DNA of 64,000 nt, from NCBI RefSeq assembly GCF_000482545.1, contig NZ_KI519455.1, positions 620,001 through 684,000 on the forward strand, written 5' to 3'. The position numbers and the translations under genes were made by a program. Below, piece by piece: positions 63,101 to 64,000 of this stretch. Origin of the DNA: Arthrobacter sp. 35W (GTDB taxonomy: Bacteria; Actinomycetota; Actinomycetes; Actinomycetales; Micrococcaceae). The notes under the pieces were generated by a model. The model was not told the DNA's origin and searched no databases. It saw nothing but the letters and a program-made list of their open reading frames with translations. Each line of letters begins with the position of its first letter. The stretch's first letter is position 1.

Positions 63101-63499
63101 CGCCTGGACGAGGCCGGCATCGAGTACTGCTACCTCGACGGCGCCACCCGCAACCGCGCCGCCGTCGTCGACGAATTCAAGACGGGCAAGGCCCCGGTGT
63201 TCCTGATCAGCCTCAAGGCCGGCGGCTTTGGCCTGAACCTGACCGAGGCGGACTACGTGTTCATCCTGGACCCGTGGTGGAACCCGGCATCGGAGGCGCA
63301 GGCAGTGGACCGCACGCACCGCATCGGCCAGAAGAAGAATGTGATGGTCTACCGGCTGGTCGCCAAGGACACCATCGAGGAGAAGGTCATGGCCCTGAAG
63401 GCCAAGAAGTCGGCCCTGTTCTCCGACGTCATGAGCGGGGACGCCCTGTCCTCCGGCGCGCTCACCGCCGCGGACCTCGCCGGCCTCTTCACCGAATAG
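60104..63499 (+). CDS. SNF2/SWI2-family DNA translocase with SWIM zinc finger
   Basis: The 1131-aa protein has an N-terminal SWIM zinc finger (CSCP-x4-NCKH, about residues 78-90) and a middle SNF2-associated region. The two-lobe helicase core follows: Walker A DDMGLGKT (about 695-702), DEAQ (about 795), SPKRFAEFYQKPIEKQG, LISLKAGGFGLNLTEADYVF and VDRTHRIGQ. Its length matches the actinobacterial SWIM-SNF2 family. It likely moves on DNA or remodels protein-DNA complexes. The GTG at 60104 has AGGAAG 8 bases upstream. Confidence 0.9.
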   Translation: MTQSPTSPSGLDIRIAGFTDNAVAAGREYAAEGRVSALAFEPSTGLLTGKVEGTTRYGATAKLIREHDDIWACRVGVCSCPVRQNCKHVIALLFAAQEDPVTGPAIAARPATVLETMLAKAAGAKAARATSDWESELADLLPAAPGSQSKDVPPLGLQFEIEMPVQRFSYSGRKSPAPSIPTLHVRPVLMGAKGKWVRTGIAWNTLNYLNFGRKYNEEHLDWLIDFLASHSASNFRAQAASPWLALNDYAGRNLWLLLQEAPKIGLSLVHSGTSDPIRVLPAAADVHLNVVRAEAGGLDVDARLGVDGTELAARVMASIGSPAHGLFYAEPTPLPGAPTLPGLGAAVEPGTITLVPLEAAASPQLVGFALAQHTVHVPPSGEDKFLTQFYPRLKRAAPVVSPDASVELPTYSAPVLSLLASYGEDHVVRLHWEWHYLAGEKVSAQPLWADPSETALRDSAAEAAVLRSIGTPWKVVAALGESPHEAWGEPHLAAAATLKGLDTMAFTEEVLPALRQISGVEVETVGDIASYREASEAPVVTISTQATSDRDWFDLGIIITLEGEPVSFAAVFSALAAGHSRMLLPSGAHFSLDLPELHQLRELIDEARELQDNKDGGLRISRFQAGLWDELAQLGIVDAQAAEWRAAVTGLLQAADHKPLAAPEGLDATLRPYQLQGFNWLHFLYSNHMGGVLADDMGLGKTVQTLALMCQAKADTPDGAPFLVVAPTSVVGNWAAETARFAPGLRVATVSETFAKSGLAAEDVFAGADVVITSYALFRIDFAEYGLHQWSGLILDEAQFVKNHQSKAYQCARKLETSFKLAITGTPLENNLMELWTLTSIVAPGLFPSPKRFAEFYQKPIEKQGDSKLLAKLRGRVKPLMLRRTKEQVIKDLPPKQEQILEVVLNPRHQKVYQTHLQRERQKILGLLADVNKNRFTIFQSLTLLRQLSLDASLVDEKLHAIRSSKLDVLFEQLDDVIEEGHRALIFSQFTGFLGKVKGRLDEAGIEYCYLDGATRNRAAVVDEFKTGKAPVFLISLKAGGFGLNLTEADYVFILDPWWNPASEAQAVDRTHRIGQKKNVMVYRLVAKDTIEEKVMALKAKKSALFSDVMSGDALSSGALTAADLAGLFTE

Positions 63500-63502
63500 C
63501 AA

Positions 63503-63558
63503 CTGTGCGACAGTTGACGCTCCCATGAGGCTTCATGGGAGCGTCAACTGTCGCACAG
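63503..63558. repeat. Long intergenic palindrome, copy 5 (variant, 26-bp perfect arms)
   Basis: Arms 63503-63528 and 63533-63558 pair perfectly around a GGCT loop. It shares the GTGCGACAGTT-like part with the others but lacks CCCAACTG and has a distinct inner ACGCTCCCATGA block. It starts 3 bp after the SNF2 stop and ends 7 bp before the next gene's stop. Confidence 0.92.
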
Positions 63559-63565
63559 ATGGGGG

Positions 63566-64000
63566 TTAGGCGGTGGCGAACTCTTCGTCGTCGTCGAACT
63601 CGACGGCGGCGATGATCTCCGTGGTCTCCGGGTTGATCATGAAGGCCTCGTCGTCCTCCTCAACCATCAGGTAGTCGCCGTGGTCCGTGGTGAAGTGCCA
63701 GGCCAGCGTCTTCTCGCCGTCGTGGATGTAGTTGGGGTCGCCCATGGTGATCTTCTCCAGCGTGTAGCCGGCCACGTCGCACAGCTCGCGGATGATGAGC
63801 TCAAACGTCGGGGCGTTGGCCAGCGCCTCCTCCTCGGCGTCGGCCTGGCGCTGGGCCAGGTCCGGGACCAGTGCCACGCGCCCGGCAATGTGGGCGGCCA
63901 GGGCCTCCTCGCCGTCCAGCAGCAGCACGTTGTCCAGGCTGCGGAGCCAGGCGGCGTTGAGGGCGATGAGATCCTCGGTTTCCAGCAGCGACTCGAAGTC
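63566..64000 (-). CDS. Conserved acidic hypothetical protein (partial, N-terminus outside window)
   Basis: The visible 144 residues are the C-terminal part; the frame stays open to the window edge, with codons for LIALNAAWLRSLDNVLLLDG before the first internal GTG. The sequence is Glu/Asp-rich with EDDEAFMINPETTEIIAAVEF near the end. No known fold or motif is recognised. A lone start at GTG 63928 is less likely because the coding pattern continues upstream. Confidence 0.7.
   Translation of the reverse strand, partial: DFESLLETEDLIALNAAWLRSLDNVLLLDGEEALAAHIAGRVALVPDLAQRQADAEEEALANAPTFELIIRELCDVAGYTLEKITMGDPNYIHDGEKTLAWHFTTDHGDYLMVEEDDEAFMINPETTEIIAAVEFDDDEEFATA

Noticed and set aside
60800-63526. 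A 908-codon open frame antisense to the SNF2 helicase gene.
   Set aside because: The helicase motifs on the plus strand are unambiguous. The antisense product has no domain and a composition typical of a shadow frame.

Overview
The window is high-GC DNA from an actinobacterium, most likely Arthrobacter or a close relative in the Micrococcaceae. The evidence is strong GC bias at third codon positions, frequent GTG and TTG starts, a DUF3073 protein, an HspR-type (HAIR) site upstream of clpB, and a sterol-carrier-like gene beside purD and purF. All identifications come from reading motifs and gene order; no database search was run.

Layout. 1-2.1 kb: the tail of a myo-inositol catabolic operon (iolC plus an aldolase-like partner) and a tautomerase. 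2.3-6.3 kb: a two-gene heterodimeric ABC exporter, tRNA-Pro(CGG) and a strong terminator. 6.4-9.4 kb: a ROK regulator, then a divergent pair made of a 59-aa secreted peptide carrying three PGIWPD repeats and an XRE-TPR regulator. 9.4-16.4 kb: purine genes purC, purD, purF and purM with an asparaginase and small genes. 16.4-35.3 kb: a large minus-strand accessory block for hydroxyproline and hydroxyprolyl-peptide use. 35.5-48.7 kb: VOC protein, DUF3073, septum-formation-like protein, ClpB, lipoprotein, HupE-like protein, a 1277-aa multidomain phosphoesterase, a DUF4031-HD protein and a pentapeptide protein. 48.8-64 kb: sialidase, PspA plus a membrane partner, YccF, APC permease, HutD, DEAD-box helicase, TrmB, SulP transporter, a RadC N-terminal fragment, a SWIM-SNF2 helicase and a partial conserved protein.

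How the genes work together. In the hydroxyproline block a Dpp-type ABC importer would bring in short peptides and an M24 peptidase would release Hyp or Pro. A proline-racemase-fold epimerase would convert trans-4-hydroxy-L-proline to the cis-D form, and a three-subunit flavin/iron-sulfur dehydrogenase would oxidise it. A DapA-family deaminase and an aldehyde dehydrogenase would then finish to 2-oxoglutarate. A second racemase/OCD pair suggests a side branch for other proline derivatives. A FadR-type GntR gene sits inside the block, and two near-identical GGTATAC operators mark the solute-binding-protein gene and a beta-propeller gene.

The best candidate for an undescribed system is at 7.75-9.38 kb. 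It combines a signal-peptide-bearing micro-ORF with three copies of a candidate pheromone, a divergent HTH-TPR regulator, and a 15-bp palindrome just upstream of the peptide gene's -35 box. This has the layout of an RRNPP-type peptide quorum-sensing circuit, but in an actinobacterium. A second notable signal is a family of long, nearly perfect intergenic palindromes (five in the window), most just after stop codons, with arms that appear to be exchanged between copies.
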